Source: RGIG4576 sp964536025 | GTDB lineage: Bacteria > Bacteroidota > Bacteroidia > Bacteroidales > Muribaculaceae | Assembly: GCA_964536025.1 (NCBI GenBank) | Contig: CAZHXA010000017.1 | Span: 1-45,505, forward strand | DNA: 45,505 nt | Reading direction: 5' to 3' | In this document: positions 1 to 8,166 of the stretch, one piece after another | Layout: every line of letters begins with the position of its first letter | Position numbering within the stretch: the first letter of the stretch is position 1 | The notes under the pieces: generated by a model | What the model was told of the DNA's origin: nothing | The model's database searches: none | What the model saw: only the letters and a program-made list of their open reading frames with translations | Translations under genes and position numbers: made by a program

Positions 1-131
1 TTAAAAAAGTAAAAAAGAGCAGGTAAATTTAAATTAATAATATATTATTAAGCTTATGCTTTTTTAATATCTTTTTTAACTCGTTTTACGTTAAAATACC
101 ACTCAAATGAGTTGAATTTTATGTATCTTAG

Positions 132-172
132 TATCACAAATAATGAATTTGGGTACAAATATCACACAAATA
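132..172. repeat. Direct repeat pair upstream of the HTH gene
   Basis: TATCACAAATA at 132-142 and TATCACACAAATA at 160-172 are near-identical direct repeats, 28 bp apart, about 45-85 bp before the start codon of the regulator at 216. Their position suits an operator pair, but the region is very AT-rich and the match could be chance. Confidence 0.3.
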
Positions 173-215
173 TTTTAAATAGCAAAATAAATGTGTGAAA
201 AAATGAAACTTTTTT

Positions 216-653
216 ATGGATATATGTGAAAGGATAAAACAATTAATTGAGGACCAAAATATGACTATTGCCTCTTTTGCTCGAAAAATAGGCGTAGGAG
301 ACCAGACAGTTAGGGGAATTGTGGTCCAAAAAAGGAACAAACCTGGTTATGATGTAATACTTAAAATTGTTCAAACATTTGAGTGGTTGAATGTGGAGTG
401 GCTTATAACCGGTGAAGGTGAAATGCGAAAAGCAGAAATTAAGCAACAAACCTATGAAAAGGATATTTCCAATGCTAATATGGGGCTGTTTTTGGAATAT
501 TTGAAAGAAAAAGATGAAAAAATCGAAAAATTGATAGAGGAAAATATTTCTTTAAAAGTTGCATTGAAAGAGAATAAGGGTGCTCCTAAATGTGACATGG
601 TTCAAGTTAGGCATTCAAGTGTTTCTGTTATGGATAGAAATGTCAATTTGTGA
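216..653 (+). CDS. Cro/C1-type helix-turn-helix regulator with C-terminal coiled coil
   Basis: A 145-residue protein. Residues about 5-65 form a Cro/C1-type helix-turn-helix domain (ICERIKQLIEDQNMTIASFA, then GVGDQTVRGIV), followed by the motif WLITGEGEMRK that is common in phage-repressor-like regulators of Bacteroidota. Residues about 95-125 are rich in Glu, Lys and Leu and should form a coiled coil, probably for dimerisation. There is no peptidase domain of the LexA/CI kind, so it is not a self-cleaving repressor. The gene stands alone: it points away from the window edge and converges on the efflux operon, and no phage gene is nearby. Its target is unknown. Two near-identical direct repeats lie just upstream and could be autoregulatory sites. 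The domain call is secure; the role is not. Confidence 0.8.
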   Translation: MDICERIKQLIEDQNMTIASFARKIGVGDQTVRGIVVQKRNKPGYDVILKIVQTFEWLNVEWLITGEGEMRKAEIKQQTYEKDISNANMGLFLEYLKEKDEKIEKLIEENISLKVALKENKGAPKCDMVQVRHSSVSVMDRNVNL

Positions 654-690
654 TTAATTAAGACAATAAGTGAATATACTGATGAATTGA

Positions 691-738
691 ATTAAAAATG
701 CGAAGTTATCTATATTGAAGATACTTCGCATTTTTAAT
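691..738. terminator. Bidirectional intrinsic terminator
   Basis: Inverted repeat with arms at 691-711 and 719-738, complementary over 20 pairs with a single bulged T, around a 7-nt loop. The stem ends in A-rich and T-rich runs, so a U tract follows the hairpin on either strand. It lies between the convergent HTH gene (plus) and the efflux operon (minus) and can stop both. Confidence 0.85.
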
Positions 739-763
739 ATAAAAACTTGTGATTTAGTGGGAT

Positions 764-1057
764 TTAAATAGTCTTTTCCACACTCCACACAAAGGCACGG
801 AGACCGAGTTTTGGTGTGGCAACATCCATTTCGTGTAACTTATTAAGAACGATGTCTACACGACTGTCTTCGACAAATGTGATGATAGACGAAGCAAGTG
901 AAGGCCATGCATGGCTTCCGTAATGTGGTTCACCTGTTTTTGTGCCACGACCGATAACTTGTTCCCATTGTGTGAAACCACGACAATTATTGCGTTCCAA
1001 AATGTCGATTATACGTTCGGTATATGCTTGGTCAAATGCAATAAATATAGCTTTCAT
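764..1057 (-). CDS. PII-like (CutA/PII-NG type) small protein, last gene of the RND operon
   Basis: A 97-residue soluble protein that starts with a beta strand (MKAIFIAFDQAY) and has the size and beta-alpha-beta-beta-alpha-beta pattern of the PII/CutA superfamily. The central loop carries GRGTKTGEPHYGSHAWPSL, which replaces the T-loop region of GlnB/GlnK; the uridylylated Tyr motif of classical PII is not evident. It begins 14 bp after the RND pump stop codon, so it is almost certainly co-transcribed. PII-like proteins encoded next to RND or heavy-metal efflux pumps have been described as a separate PII subgroup (PII-NG). The likely role is a small-ligand or metal sensor acting on the pump, but that is inference. 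A plain CutA-like protein is the main alternative. Confidence 0.7.
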   Translation of the reverse strand: MKAIFIAFDQAYTERIIDILERNNCRGFTQWEQVIGRGTKTGEPHYGSHAWPSLASSIITFVEDSRVDIVLNKLHEMDVATPKLGLRAFVWSVEKTI

Positions 1058-1071
1058 AATTCAATTATTGT

Positions 1072-4000
1072 TTAAGCGTTTAACTTTTTGCCAAATTTGC
1101 GACGTTGGCGATTAACTCCTACACCTGCAAAGATGCAATACATTGCAGGTACGAATAGCAATGTCAATAATGTAGAGAAAGTAAGACCACCTATCACGGC
1201 AATACCCATAGGACGCCACATTTCGGCACCTTCTCCAGTACTGATAGCCATAGGCACCATACCCAAAATAGTTGTCAATGCTGTCATCACGATAGGACGA
1301 AGGCGTGATTTACCACCGAGAACTACTGCAGAGCGAATACTCATACCACGTTCACGATTCAACGTAATGTAGTCGATAAGCACGATACCGTTCTTAACTA
1401 CGATACCTATAAGCATGATGGCTCCAATCATTGACATTATGTTAAGGTTAGTTCCTGTCATCCATAAGATGAGAACAATACCGGAGAATGCAAATGGCAA
1501 AGAAGTCATGATGATTGTAGGATATGCAAGCGATTCAAACTGTGCAGCCATCACTATATAAACCAAAATTATAATAAGAATAGCAAGAAGTCCTAAATCG
1601 GAAAATGAATCTTGTTGGTCTTCAAAAGAACCTGACAAATCGATATTTACGTTAGCAGGTATATCAAGTTGGTCAAGTTTTGGTTGAACATCGGCAATAA
1701 TGTCACTCATGGCAACTTCACCGTTTACAACGCCTTGCACAGTGATGATACGTTGTCGGTCTTTACGTTCGATTGTAGGAGGTGTGAATCGTTCCACAAC
1801 TTTACCTATATCACGTATTCTCACACCCTTACCTGTGGCATTGTAGATGAGAATGTTTTCAATGTCTTCAATTGATGTGCGATGTTCGGGAGCATACATA
1901 ACCTTGATGTCATATTCTTCCCCATCTTCGCGATAATAAGAAGCCGTACTACCGTTGATGCGGTTACGCAAGTAATTGGCTGCTGTAGATAGATTCAATC
2001 CGTAAAGAGCAAGTTTTTCGCGATCGAAATCTACTTGATATTCGGGTTGATAATCGGAACGGCTAATGGTTATATCGGAGATACCTTTAGTATTGAGCAA
2101 TAGACGTTTTAATTGTTGAGCCACACTGTCGGTTTCGGTGAAATCGTAACCATAGATTTCATAATCGAGTGTTGATTGTCCGCTCATACCTCCACCGCGT
2201 GAACCACCTACGTTTACTTGTGATTTCACAAATTCAGGATAATGCTCAAGGTCTTTACGCATCAAGTTTGCTATTTCAATAAGTCCGCGTTCACGTTCGG
2301 CAGGGCTTACGAGACTTACGTTCATAGATACGATGTGCGTACCGTTGTCGCTCAATGATGCATAAGTATTGTCGGTACTTGCTTGTCCGGTAGTGTAGTT
2401 CAATACTTTGATTTCAGGATATTTTTCCATCCATTCATTGAACAATCTGTCGGTTGTAGCTTGTGAAATTTCAGTACGAGTACCTATTGGTAGTTCAAGT
2501 GTTACGCCAAGTCGAGAGTTGTCGCTTGTAGGAATGAACTCGCTACCAATAAATTTCATCAATAAACATGAAGCAACAAAGATTAAAGTACAAATAACCA
2601 AAGTCTTTCTCTTGTGAGTAACACATAAGTTTAGTAACCATGCATATCCGTCATCGAGCTTGTCAAGCCAATGTTCGATGTATTTGAAGAAAAATTGTTG
2701 GAATTTACTTTTCTTAGGGCTTAGACGTAGCATTTGGCTACAAAGCATTGGTGTGAGTGATAATGCACATATTGTTGAAATAATCATCATGATACATACC
2801 ATCCAACCCAATTGTTTGAACAATACTCCGGTCATACCTGTTACCATTGTCAATGGGAAGAATACGGCAATAAGAGTCAAAGTAGATGCGATAACTGAGA
2901 TTGCCACCTCATTGGTACCATGTACTGCGGCTTGTTTCGGGTCACTACCTCGTTCGATGTGGGTTGTAACGTTTTCAAGTACCACAATGGCATCATCAAC
3001 CACCATACCTATGGATATTGATAGAGCCGAAAGGGAAATGATGTTAAGCGTTTCGCCTGTGGCAAACAAGTATATGAATGAAGCAATCAAAGAAATAGGA
3101 ATGGTTATACCGATAATTATGGTAGCACGCCAGCGTCCCAAGAATGTGAACACTACAATAACGACGAATAAAAGTGCGTAAAGTACAGTTTCGGTCAAAG
3201 AAGCAATTGTGTTGCGAATGTTGTCGGATGTATCTACGATAATACCTAATTTTACATCGCTTGGAAGATTCTTTTGCAATCCCGGAAGTTCTTTCATCAC
3301 TTTGTTGGAAATTTCCACAGAGTTTGCTCCCGATTGCTTTTGAATGATGACCATAGCTCCTTTTTTACCATTGTTATAGGTCTGTTGAGCACGTTCTTCG
3401 AGTGAATCATCTATTTTAGCAACGTCTTTCAAGTAAACTATACTTCCGTTGTTAGCACTAACAACGATATTTTCCATTTCTTTTGCATCGTTAAATTCAC
3501 CTTGAACACGTAAAGCGTAAGTTTCGGAACCTATATCGAAGTTACCACCGGGAATATTGCGGTTTTCAGCACCTATAAGTGAAGAAATGGTTTCAATTGA
3601 TAAGTTATAGGCTTCAAGTTTGATAGGATCTACATAAACGTGGATTTCACGTTTTGGAGCACCTGAAATAGATACAGAACCAACGCCATCGACACGAGCA
3701 AGAGGATTGGCAACGTTTTCGTCAAGAATTTTATACAATCCCGGCATACTTTCTTCGGCTTGAACCGAAAGAAGCATGATAGGAATCATGTCGGTACTGA
3801 ACTTGAAGATGATTGGAGTTTCACTTTCATCGGGTAAATAACTGCTCACCATGTCGAGCTTGTCGCGTACGTAGTTAGTAAGCACGTCAATGTCGTAACC
3901 ATATTCAAATTCAAGAGTGATAACCGAAATGTTTTCTCTTGATTTTGAAGTGATGTGTTTCAAGTGTTCCACCGAGTTTAGTGTATTCTCAAGCGGACGA

Positions 4001-4191
4001 GTCACGTTTTGTTCAATATCTTCGGCACTTGCACCTTGATAGGTCGTCATGACCATGATAGTGTTTGTGTCAATATCCGGATATAGGTCGATAGGCAGTT
4101 TCTGCAATGAGAAAAGTCCTAAAATCACTACAGCAACGAAGCATAGTGATGTCATTACCGGACGTTTTACTGCACCTGAATATAAACTCAT
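1072..4191 (-). CDS. RND efflux pump inner-membrane transporter (AcrB/HAE1 family)
   Basis: A 1,039-residue pump, the usual length for AcrB-type proton-driven exporters. The N-terminal first helix (about 10-30) is followed by KLPIDLYPDID, typical of the family. The proton-relay acidic pair is D399-D400 in GMVVDDAIVVLEN, and the TM10 lysine is K933 in GIVVKNGIVLID. Large periplasmic loops follow TM1 and TM7 (SEFIPTSDNSRLG begins the second). The sequence resembles hydrophobic/amphiphilic efflux members more than CzcA/CusA metal pumps, because the substrate-cleft signatures of the latter are not obvious. It works with the adaptor and TolC-like channel encoded just upstream in the same operon. 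The substrate cannot be read from the sequence. Confidence 0.93.
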   Translation of the reverse strand: MSLYSGAVKRPVMTSLCFVAVVILGLFSLQKLPIDLYPDIDTNTIMVMTTYQGASAEDIEQNVTRPLENTLNSVEHLKHITSKSRENISVITLEFEYGYDIDVLTNYVRDKLDMVSSYLPDESETPIIFKFSTDMIPIMLLSVQAEESMPGLYKILDENVANPLARVDGVGSVSISGAPKREIHVYVDPIKLEAYNLSIETISSLIGAENRNIPGGNFDIGSETYALRVQGEFNDAKEMENIVVSANNGSIVYLKDVAKIDDSLEERAQQTYNNGKKGAMVIIQKQSGANSVEISNKVMKELPGLQKNLPSDVKLGIIVDTSDNIRNTIASLTETVLYALLFVVIVVFTFLGRWRATIIIGITIPISLIASFIYLFATGETLNIISLSALSISIGMVVDDAIVVLENVTTHIERGSDPKQAAVHGTNEVAISVIASTLTLIAVFFPLTMVTGMTGVLFKQLGWMVCIMMIISTICALSLTPMLCSQMLRLSPKKSKFQQFFFKYIEHWLDKLDDGYAWLLNLCVTHKRKTLVICTLIFVASCLLMKFIGSEFIPTSDNSRLGVTLELPIGTRTEISQATTDRLFNEWMEKYPEIKVLNYTTGQASTDNTYASLSDNGTHIVSMNVSLVSPAERERGLIEIANLMRKDLEHYPEFVKSQVNVGGSRGGGMSGQSTLDYEIYGYDFTETDSVAQQLKRLLLNTKGISDITISRSDYQPEYQVDFDREKLALYGLNLSTAANYLRNRINGSTASYYREDGEEYDIKVMYAPEHRTSIEDIENILIYNATGKGVRIRDIGKVVERFTPPTIERKDRQRIITVQGVVNGEVAMSDIIADVQPKLDQLDIPANVNIDLSGSFEDQQDSFSDLGLLAILIIILVYIVMAAQFESLAYPTIIMTSLPFAFSGIVLILWMTGTNLNIMSMIGAIMLIGIVVKNGIVLIDYITLNRERGMSIRSAVVLGGKSRLRPIVMTALTTILGMVPMAISTGEGAEMWRPMGIAVIGGLTFSTLLTLLFVPAMYCIFAGVGVNRQRRKFGKKLNA

Positions 4192-4221
4192 TGTATCTTG
4201 TTTTTATAAGGTTTTATAGTT

Positions 4222-5259
4222 TTATTTGATAGTATCTTGTGTAGCTTGTTCGTTTCCTGCAAGTTGTACTGAAGCTCCGTCGCCAAGGCGAGTTTGACCG
4301 GAAATAACTACATCGGAGTTATTTTCAACTCCCGAAATCAATTCATAACTTTCGCCAAGACGTTGTCCGAGTTGAACTTGATTAAAGGATACTTTTCCGT
4401 CTTTATAAACGTAAACATAGCGATTACCTGAACCTGTTTGCTTAACAATAGCTCTATCAGGAACCACAACACGGTTTTCTGTTCCGTATTTTACATTTAC
4501 GCGTGCAAACATACCTGAATGAATGCGACCATCGGCATTAGGTACAGTTATTTCAACTTTGAATGTGCGTGTAGAAGAGTCGATTGTAGGGTGAATTAAG
4601 TAAACTGTTCCTATAAACACTTCGTCGCCATAAGTGTCGAGGGTGACATCTACTTTCATACCTTTTTTGATTTTTGGGAATTCGTTTTCACTCACATTTA
4701 CGATTATTTTAGCAGGACGCATATCTTCTATTGTTAAAATAGGAAGAGAACCTGTCATATCACCATTTTCGTAGTTACGAACGGTTACGACTCCTGAAAT
4801 AGGGCTTGTAAGAGTCATATTTTCCTTCATGTTACGCAAATTGCGTTTTGAAGCGTCAAGTTCAGTCTTTAATTGGTCAACAGTTTGTTGTGTACCACCA
4901 CCTATTTCAAGTAGTTCCACTGCACGTTTATAATCGCGTTCTTGGTTGGCAATACGCACTTCGAGTTGTTCTACATTCACGTCATCAAGTACGACAAGTG
5001 TTTGACCGGCAGAAACATTGTGTCCTACATCTACTTTGATTTGTTTGATACGGTTTGAAGTGTTTGCCGTAATGTTGTTTGATTTGAATGGTTCTACGGT
5101 TGCAGTGTAAGAAGAAATTTGAGGAACATCTTCTGCATAAACCTTTTGAATCTTAACAATAGGAAGTTGTTCCACAATTTCCTTTTTTTCGCTTCCGGTA
5201 CAAGCTGTCATAAGTAAAGAAAGAGCTGAGATACCGAATAGTTTTGATTTTAGTGTCAT
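4222..5259 (-). CDS. RND periplasmic adaptor (membrane fusion protein), lipoprotein
   Basis: A 345-residue adaptor. A signal peptide ends in the lipobox LMTAC with the acylated cysteine at C20, so the protein is anchored in the inner membrane. Two lipoyl half-domains flank a helical hairpin: the first near residues 60-95 (VDVGHNVSAGQTLVVLDD), the hairpin about 96-145, and the second about 148-178 (TSPISGVVTVRNYENGD). A beta-barrel domain follows (about 182-260, ending near HSGMFARVNV). It bridges the RND pump and the outer-membrane channel. It lies 38 bp after the channel gene and 30 bp before the pump gene in one operon. Confidence 0.93.
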   Translation of the reverse strand: MTLKSKLFGISALSLLMTACTGSEKKEIVEQLPIVKIQKVYAEDVPQISSYTATVEPFKSNNITANTSNRIKQIKVDVGHNVSAGQTLVVLDDVNVEQLEVRIANQERDYKRAVELLEIGGGTQQTVDQLKTELDASKRNLRNMKENMTLTSPISGVVTVRNYENGDMTGSLPILTIEDMRPAKIIVNVSENEFPKIKKGMKVDVTLDTYGDEVFIGTVYLIHPTIDSSTRTFKVEITVPNADGRIHSGMFARVNVKYGTENRVVVPDRAIVKQTGSGNRYVYVYKDGKVSFNQVQLGQRLGESYELISGVENNSDVVISGQTRLGDGASVQLAGNEQATQDTIK

Positions 5260-5297
5260 AATTTATTGCGTATTTTATTATTATCGTTTATAGTAAA

Positions 5298-6641
5298 TTA
5301 TTTGGCTGTTTCCTTATAGTCGGTTTTACTATTGCCAAGCAAGTAAGTAAGTTGGCTTTGAGCTGTTAAGTAGTTGTAAATAGATTGATAATAAGCTAAT
5401 TTAGCCGACATGAGAGCATTTTCGCTGTCGCGTAAATCAAGATAAGAAGCCGCACCTATACGGAAACTTTTTTCCATGATTTGGTTGGCTTTAACGGCTT
5501 GTTCCACTCCTGCTTTGTTAGTTTCAATTTGGCTTACGCTTTTTTGAATGTTGTTGAATTGTGTTTGAACTTGAAGGTTAAGTGAATTTTCAAGATTTTC
5601 GCGTTGCCATGTCATTTCACGGTAAGCAATTTCAGCCTGTTTTTGCTTAGTGTAGCGGCGGCCTCCTTGAAATAAAGGAATAGAAAGAGAAACACCAACT
5701 GTAGAATAAGGATTCCATTCAAGATTTTTGAAAGGTGTTCCGTTGTTAAGAGCGGTCCAATTATAATTGGCAGAAAGAGCTAAAGTCGGGAACCAAGAAC
5801 CTTTTTGCACTTCGAGTACTTTCTTTAAATAGTCAGTTTGCAAATCAAGTGAACGCAAAGAACTGTTATTTGAAAGGTTCACGTTTGTGTCAAGTACTTT
5901 TTCGTACATTGAATTTTGATAATCTGCAAGATTTCCTATAACTTTAATATTGTAAGCCATGTTCATGCCCATAAGTAATTTTAATTGAAGTTTGGCTTGA
6001 CTTATGGTGTTTTCCATATCAAGGATTGAAGGCTCAATATTTTTTACTTGAACATCGGCACGAAGAACGTCATATTCGGAAGCTGTACCGTTTTCAAATT
6101 TTTTCTTGTATATTTCGGCATTGAATTTAGCTGTTTCTCTGTTTTCTACAAGTACGTTTAATGCGTCTTGAGCGTAAAGCAGTCCGTAGTAAGCATTTTC
6201 CACTTGATTTACGAGAGAAAGACGTGATTCACGTGCTTTTTCAATATTTTGTAAAATTTGATTATTGCTTAATTTAAGAGATTTCCAAAGTTGAACCGAA
6301 ATAATAGGTAATGAAGCCGAAAAGCCTGTACTATAACTGTTATCGCTACCTACTTTGAACGTTTGCCCGTTCATTGACATTGATTGTTTTTCGATAGTTC
6401 GGCTGTATTGTCCTCCAAATGAAATTTCAGGAAGTAATTGTCCGATTGTCTCTTTTTTTGAATATTCCACACGTTCGATTTCCATATCGGCTACCTTGAT
6501 AGTGGGATTTTCGCTGAGTGCGATGCTAATGCACTCGTCAAGTGTGAGTGTAAGCGTGTCGCCTTTAGTTTGAGCATTCAAACTAAAAGTTCCTATGGCA
6601 ATAATTGTTGTCGCAATACACTGTTTAAAGTTAATCTTCAT
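5298..6641 (-). CDS. TolC-family outer-membrane efflux channel
   Basis: A 447-residue protein with a cleavable signal peptide (cut after about NAQ, residue 24). Two repeats of long amphipathic helices with TolC-type features are visible: LTLDECISIALSENPTIK at the start of the first repeat, and SVGVSLSIPLFQGGRR at the membrane-inserted strand of the second, followed by helices rich in Gln, Asn and Leu. It is the exit duct for the adjacent pump. The gene starts 17 bp after the TetR stop codon, so repressor and pump share a transcript. Confidence 0.92.
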   Translation of the reverse strand: MKINFKQCIATTIIAIGTFSLNAQTKGDTLTLTLDECISIALSENPTIKVADMEIERVEYSKKETIGQLLPEISFGGQYSRTIEKQSMSMNGQTFKVGSDNSYSTGFSASLPIISVQLWKSLKLSNNQILQNIEKARESRLSLVNQVENAYYGLLYAQDALNVLVENRETAKFNAEIYKKKFENGTASEYDVLRADVQVKNIEPSILDMENTISQAKLQLKLLMGMNMAYNIKVIGNLADYQNSMYEKVLDTNVNLSNNSSLRSLDLQTDYLKKVLEVQKGSWFPTLALSANYNWTALNNGTPFKNLEWNPYSTVGVSLSIPLFQGGRRYTKQKQAEIAYREMTWQRENLENSLNLQVQTQFNNIQKSVSQIETNKAGVEQAVKANQIMEKSFRIGAASYLDLRDSENALMSAKLAYYQSIYNYLTAQSQLTYLLGNSKTDYKETAK

Positions 6642-6658
6642 CTTGTGTAGTTTAGTTA

Positions 6659-7279
6659 TTAGTTGTTTAATATATTATTCTCTGAAATGAATTTGTCGAT
6701 TATTTCAAGACCTTTTGCCGTAGCAATTCCTCGTAGAAATATTACAAATGCCGTGTCCATCATATTGCAAACGCTGGAAAATTCATTGGATATGCCAAGA
6801 TCATTGATAATGGCTTCCGATTGAATTAAAAATACTTGTGCAGCTGTATTGAGGTTGACATTTTTATGAAACATACCTTCATTGATTCCTTGCTTGAGAA
6901 AATTACCAAACTCATGAGCTTGTTCAATGTGCATTTCGCGACATCGCTTTTCTAAATCGGGGTAAAGTCGGTGCATGTCTTTGAAAAAAATGTTAGAGGA
7001 TTCTGACATTGTTGTTCGCATGTATCGATAAATGTGAAGTAAGGCGTCAAGAGTACTGTTTGACTTTGTAACCATATTTTTCGCCTCTTCTTGTCTTTTT
7101 TTCTTGCCGAAAAGTACACAATACCACACTAAAGTACGCTTGTCGGGAATTTTTTCGTATAGAGTGCGTTTTGAAATATGACATTCTTTCGCAATATCAT
7201 CCATTGTAACAGATGATATTCCGTATTTCCCCATAAGTAAACTTGCTGTGGTTAAAATTGTATCTGTTAAGTCAGGCAT
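6659..7279 (-). CDS. TetR-family repressor of the efflux operon
   Basis: A 206-residue regulator. Residues about 8-55 are a TetR N-terminal helix-turn-helix (ILTTASLLMGKYGISSVTMD, then IAKECHISKRTLYEKIPDKR). The remaining all-helical part should be the ligand-binding and dimerisation domain. It is the first gene of the operon it presumably controls (tetR-tolC-adaptor-pump-PII-like), which fits an autoregulated, substrate-induced circuit. A perfect 14-bp inverted repeat lies 42 bp upstream of the start codon and is the obvious operator candidate. The ligand is unknown. Confidence 0.9.
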   Translation of the reverse strand: MPDLTDTILTTASLLMGKYGISSVTMDDIAKECHISKRTLYEKIPDKRTLVWYCVLFGKKKRQEEAKNMVTKSNSTLDALLHIYRYMRTTMSESSNIFFKDMHRLYPDLEKRCREMHIEQAHEFGNFLKQGINEGMFHKNVNLNTAAQVFLIQSEAIINDLGISNEFSSVCNMMDTAFVIFLRGIATAKGLEIIDKFISENNILNN

Positions 7280-7306
7280 TCTTATTATTTATAATTATTC
7301 AAAGTG

Positions 7307-7314
7307 CAAATATA
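7307..7314 (-). promoter_or_regulatory. Bacteroidota -7 promoter element for the tetR-RND operon
   Basis: Read on the minus strand this is TATATTTG, a full match to the Bacteroidota -7 consensus TAnnTTTG, 28 bp before the tetR start codon. I see no clear -33 TTG at the usual distance. That position falls next to the inverted repeat at 7321-7353, so a bound repressor would block the promoter. Confidence 0.5.
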
Positions 7315-7320
7315 TAAAGA

Positions 7321-7353
7321 AAACTTTGAAAACTCTTAAAGTTTTCAAAGTTT
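7321..7353. promoter_or_regulatory. Perfect inverted repeat, probable TetR operator
   Basis: Arms AAACTTTGAAAACT (7321-7334) and AGTTTTCAAAGTTT (7340-7353) are perfect reverse complements of 14 bp around a 5-bp spacer. The site sits between the divergent tetR operon (minus) and the thioredoxin-like gene (plus), directly upstream of the tetR -7 box. There is no U tract, so it is unlikely to be a terminator. Dimeric TetR proteins bind palindromes of this size. Confidence 0.65.
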
Positions 7354-7422
7354 ATGAAAGTAATAGCGGTTAAATAATCCTAATAAGGATTAACTTATTT
7401 ATTTAAATCTTGCTTTTGTTGT

Positions 7423-7430
7423 TATATTTG
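7423..7430 (+). promoter_or_regulatory. Bacteroidota -7 promoter element for the thioredoxin-like gene
   Basis: TATATTTG matches the -7 consensus TAnnTTTG and lies 21 bp before the ATG at 7452, predicting a leader of roughly 15-20 nt. No convincing -33 TTG is seen at the standard spacing. Confidence 0.45.
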
Positions 7431-7451
7431 TTTTAGTAAGTAGGTTGTGAT

Positions 7452-7988
7452 ATGTGGATTGGAAAAATATTAATACTCTTAATGTCAATGTTTTTTGTGG
7501 GATTCGTTGCTACAGGAAATGGTGATGAAAGAGAAAGCTATATACTTGAAATGGAAGGAAAGAATAAGGAGGGTTCAATTGCCGTTGATTTTAAATTTCT
7601 TTTAAAAAATGGAGAGTATTCAACCTTGCATGCATTGAATTCAAAATATGTATTGCTGTATTTTAACAATCCCGATTGTAATGATTGCAAGTTGTTGAAA
7701 AACAAAATAATGGAATCAGAAATAATATCTCAATTGCTTGATTCCGGAGATTTGACTGTTTTGTCGGTGTGTGCCTTTGGTAAAACTGATGATTGGGTTA
7801 ATCAGCGATTGCCTGAGTCGTGGTTGGACTCTTGTGATGAAAATATGATTATTTTGGATAATGATTTATATTATTTGCCGGTATTTCCTGCGTTGTATTT
7901 ACTTGATAATGCTCATAAAGTATTGCTGAAAAATGCAAGATTGAAAAGCGTGGAAGAAAATTTGCAAGAAGCAATAACGAGTAAGTAA
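7452..7988 (+). CDS. Secreted thioredoxin-like protein with CNDC redox motif
   Basis: A 178-residue protein with a hydrophobic N-terminus (about 1-20) that should act as a signal peptide or anchor. The thioredoxin fold is shown by the strand YVLLYFNNPDCNDCK, with the active-site pair C76-x-x-C79, and by FPALYLLD, with a candidate cis-proline at P146. CxxC with Asn-Asp between the cysteines is unusual compared with CGPC or CPHC. The family resembles Bacteroidota periplasmic thioredoxin-like proteins. Its partner is unknown. It lies 178 bp ahead of rseC-rnf but that cluster has its own -7 element, so co-transcription is uncertain. Confidence 0.75.
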   Translation: MWIGKILILLMSMFFVGFVATGNGDERESYILEMEGKNKEGSIAVDFKFLLKNGEYSTLHALNSKYVLLYFNNPDCNDCKLLKNKIMESEIISQLLDSGDLTVLSVCAFGKTDDWVNQRLPESWLDSCDENMIILDNDLYYLPVFPALYLLDNAHKVLLKNARLKSVEENLQEAITSK

Positions 7989-8084
7989 AAGTTGTAACTT
8001 CATTAAGAAGAATGGGAGAAAAATAAGAATAAATGACCAATAAAATAATTACGGAAAAATTTCTTTAATCAAGTGAAAAACCGG

Positions 8085-8092
8085 TATATTTG
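8085..8092 (+). promoter_or_regulatory. Bacteroidota -7 promoter element for the rseC-rnf operon
   Basis: TATATTTG, followed by CA, matches TAnnTTTG exactly. It lies 75 bp before the rseC start at 8167. The -33 position holds only a T-rich stretch without a clean TTG. Confidence 0.5.
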
Positions 8093-8166
8093 CACTTTCT
8101 GAAAAATAAGGATTTAGGAAGTGTAAAGTCAAGTATTTAAAACCATTTTTATTAATAAAGAATTCT

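Noticed and set aside
34..51. 18-bp AT-only palindrome TTAATAATATATTATTAA
   Set aside because: Such palindromes are frequent in very AT-rich intergenic DNA and no gene feature depends on it.
216..653. Prophage or plasmid repressor
   Set aside because: The HTH protein looks phage-repressor-like, but no integrase, phage structural gene, attachment site or tRNA is nearby in the window.
2660..3181. Open frame of 173 codons on the plus strand
   Set aside because: It lies wholly antisense to the RND pump gene, has no domain pattern, and is a by-product of pump codon usage.
7990..8166. Small gene or RNA between the thioredoxin-like gene and rseC
   Set aside because: Only a -7 promoter element is visible; no coding frame with a plausible start and no stable hairpin was found.
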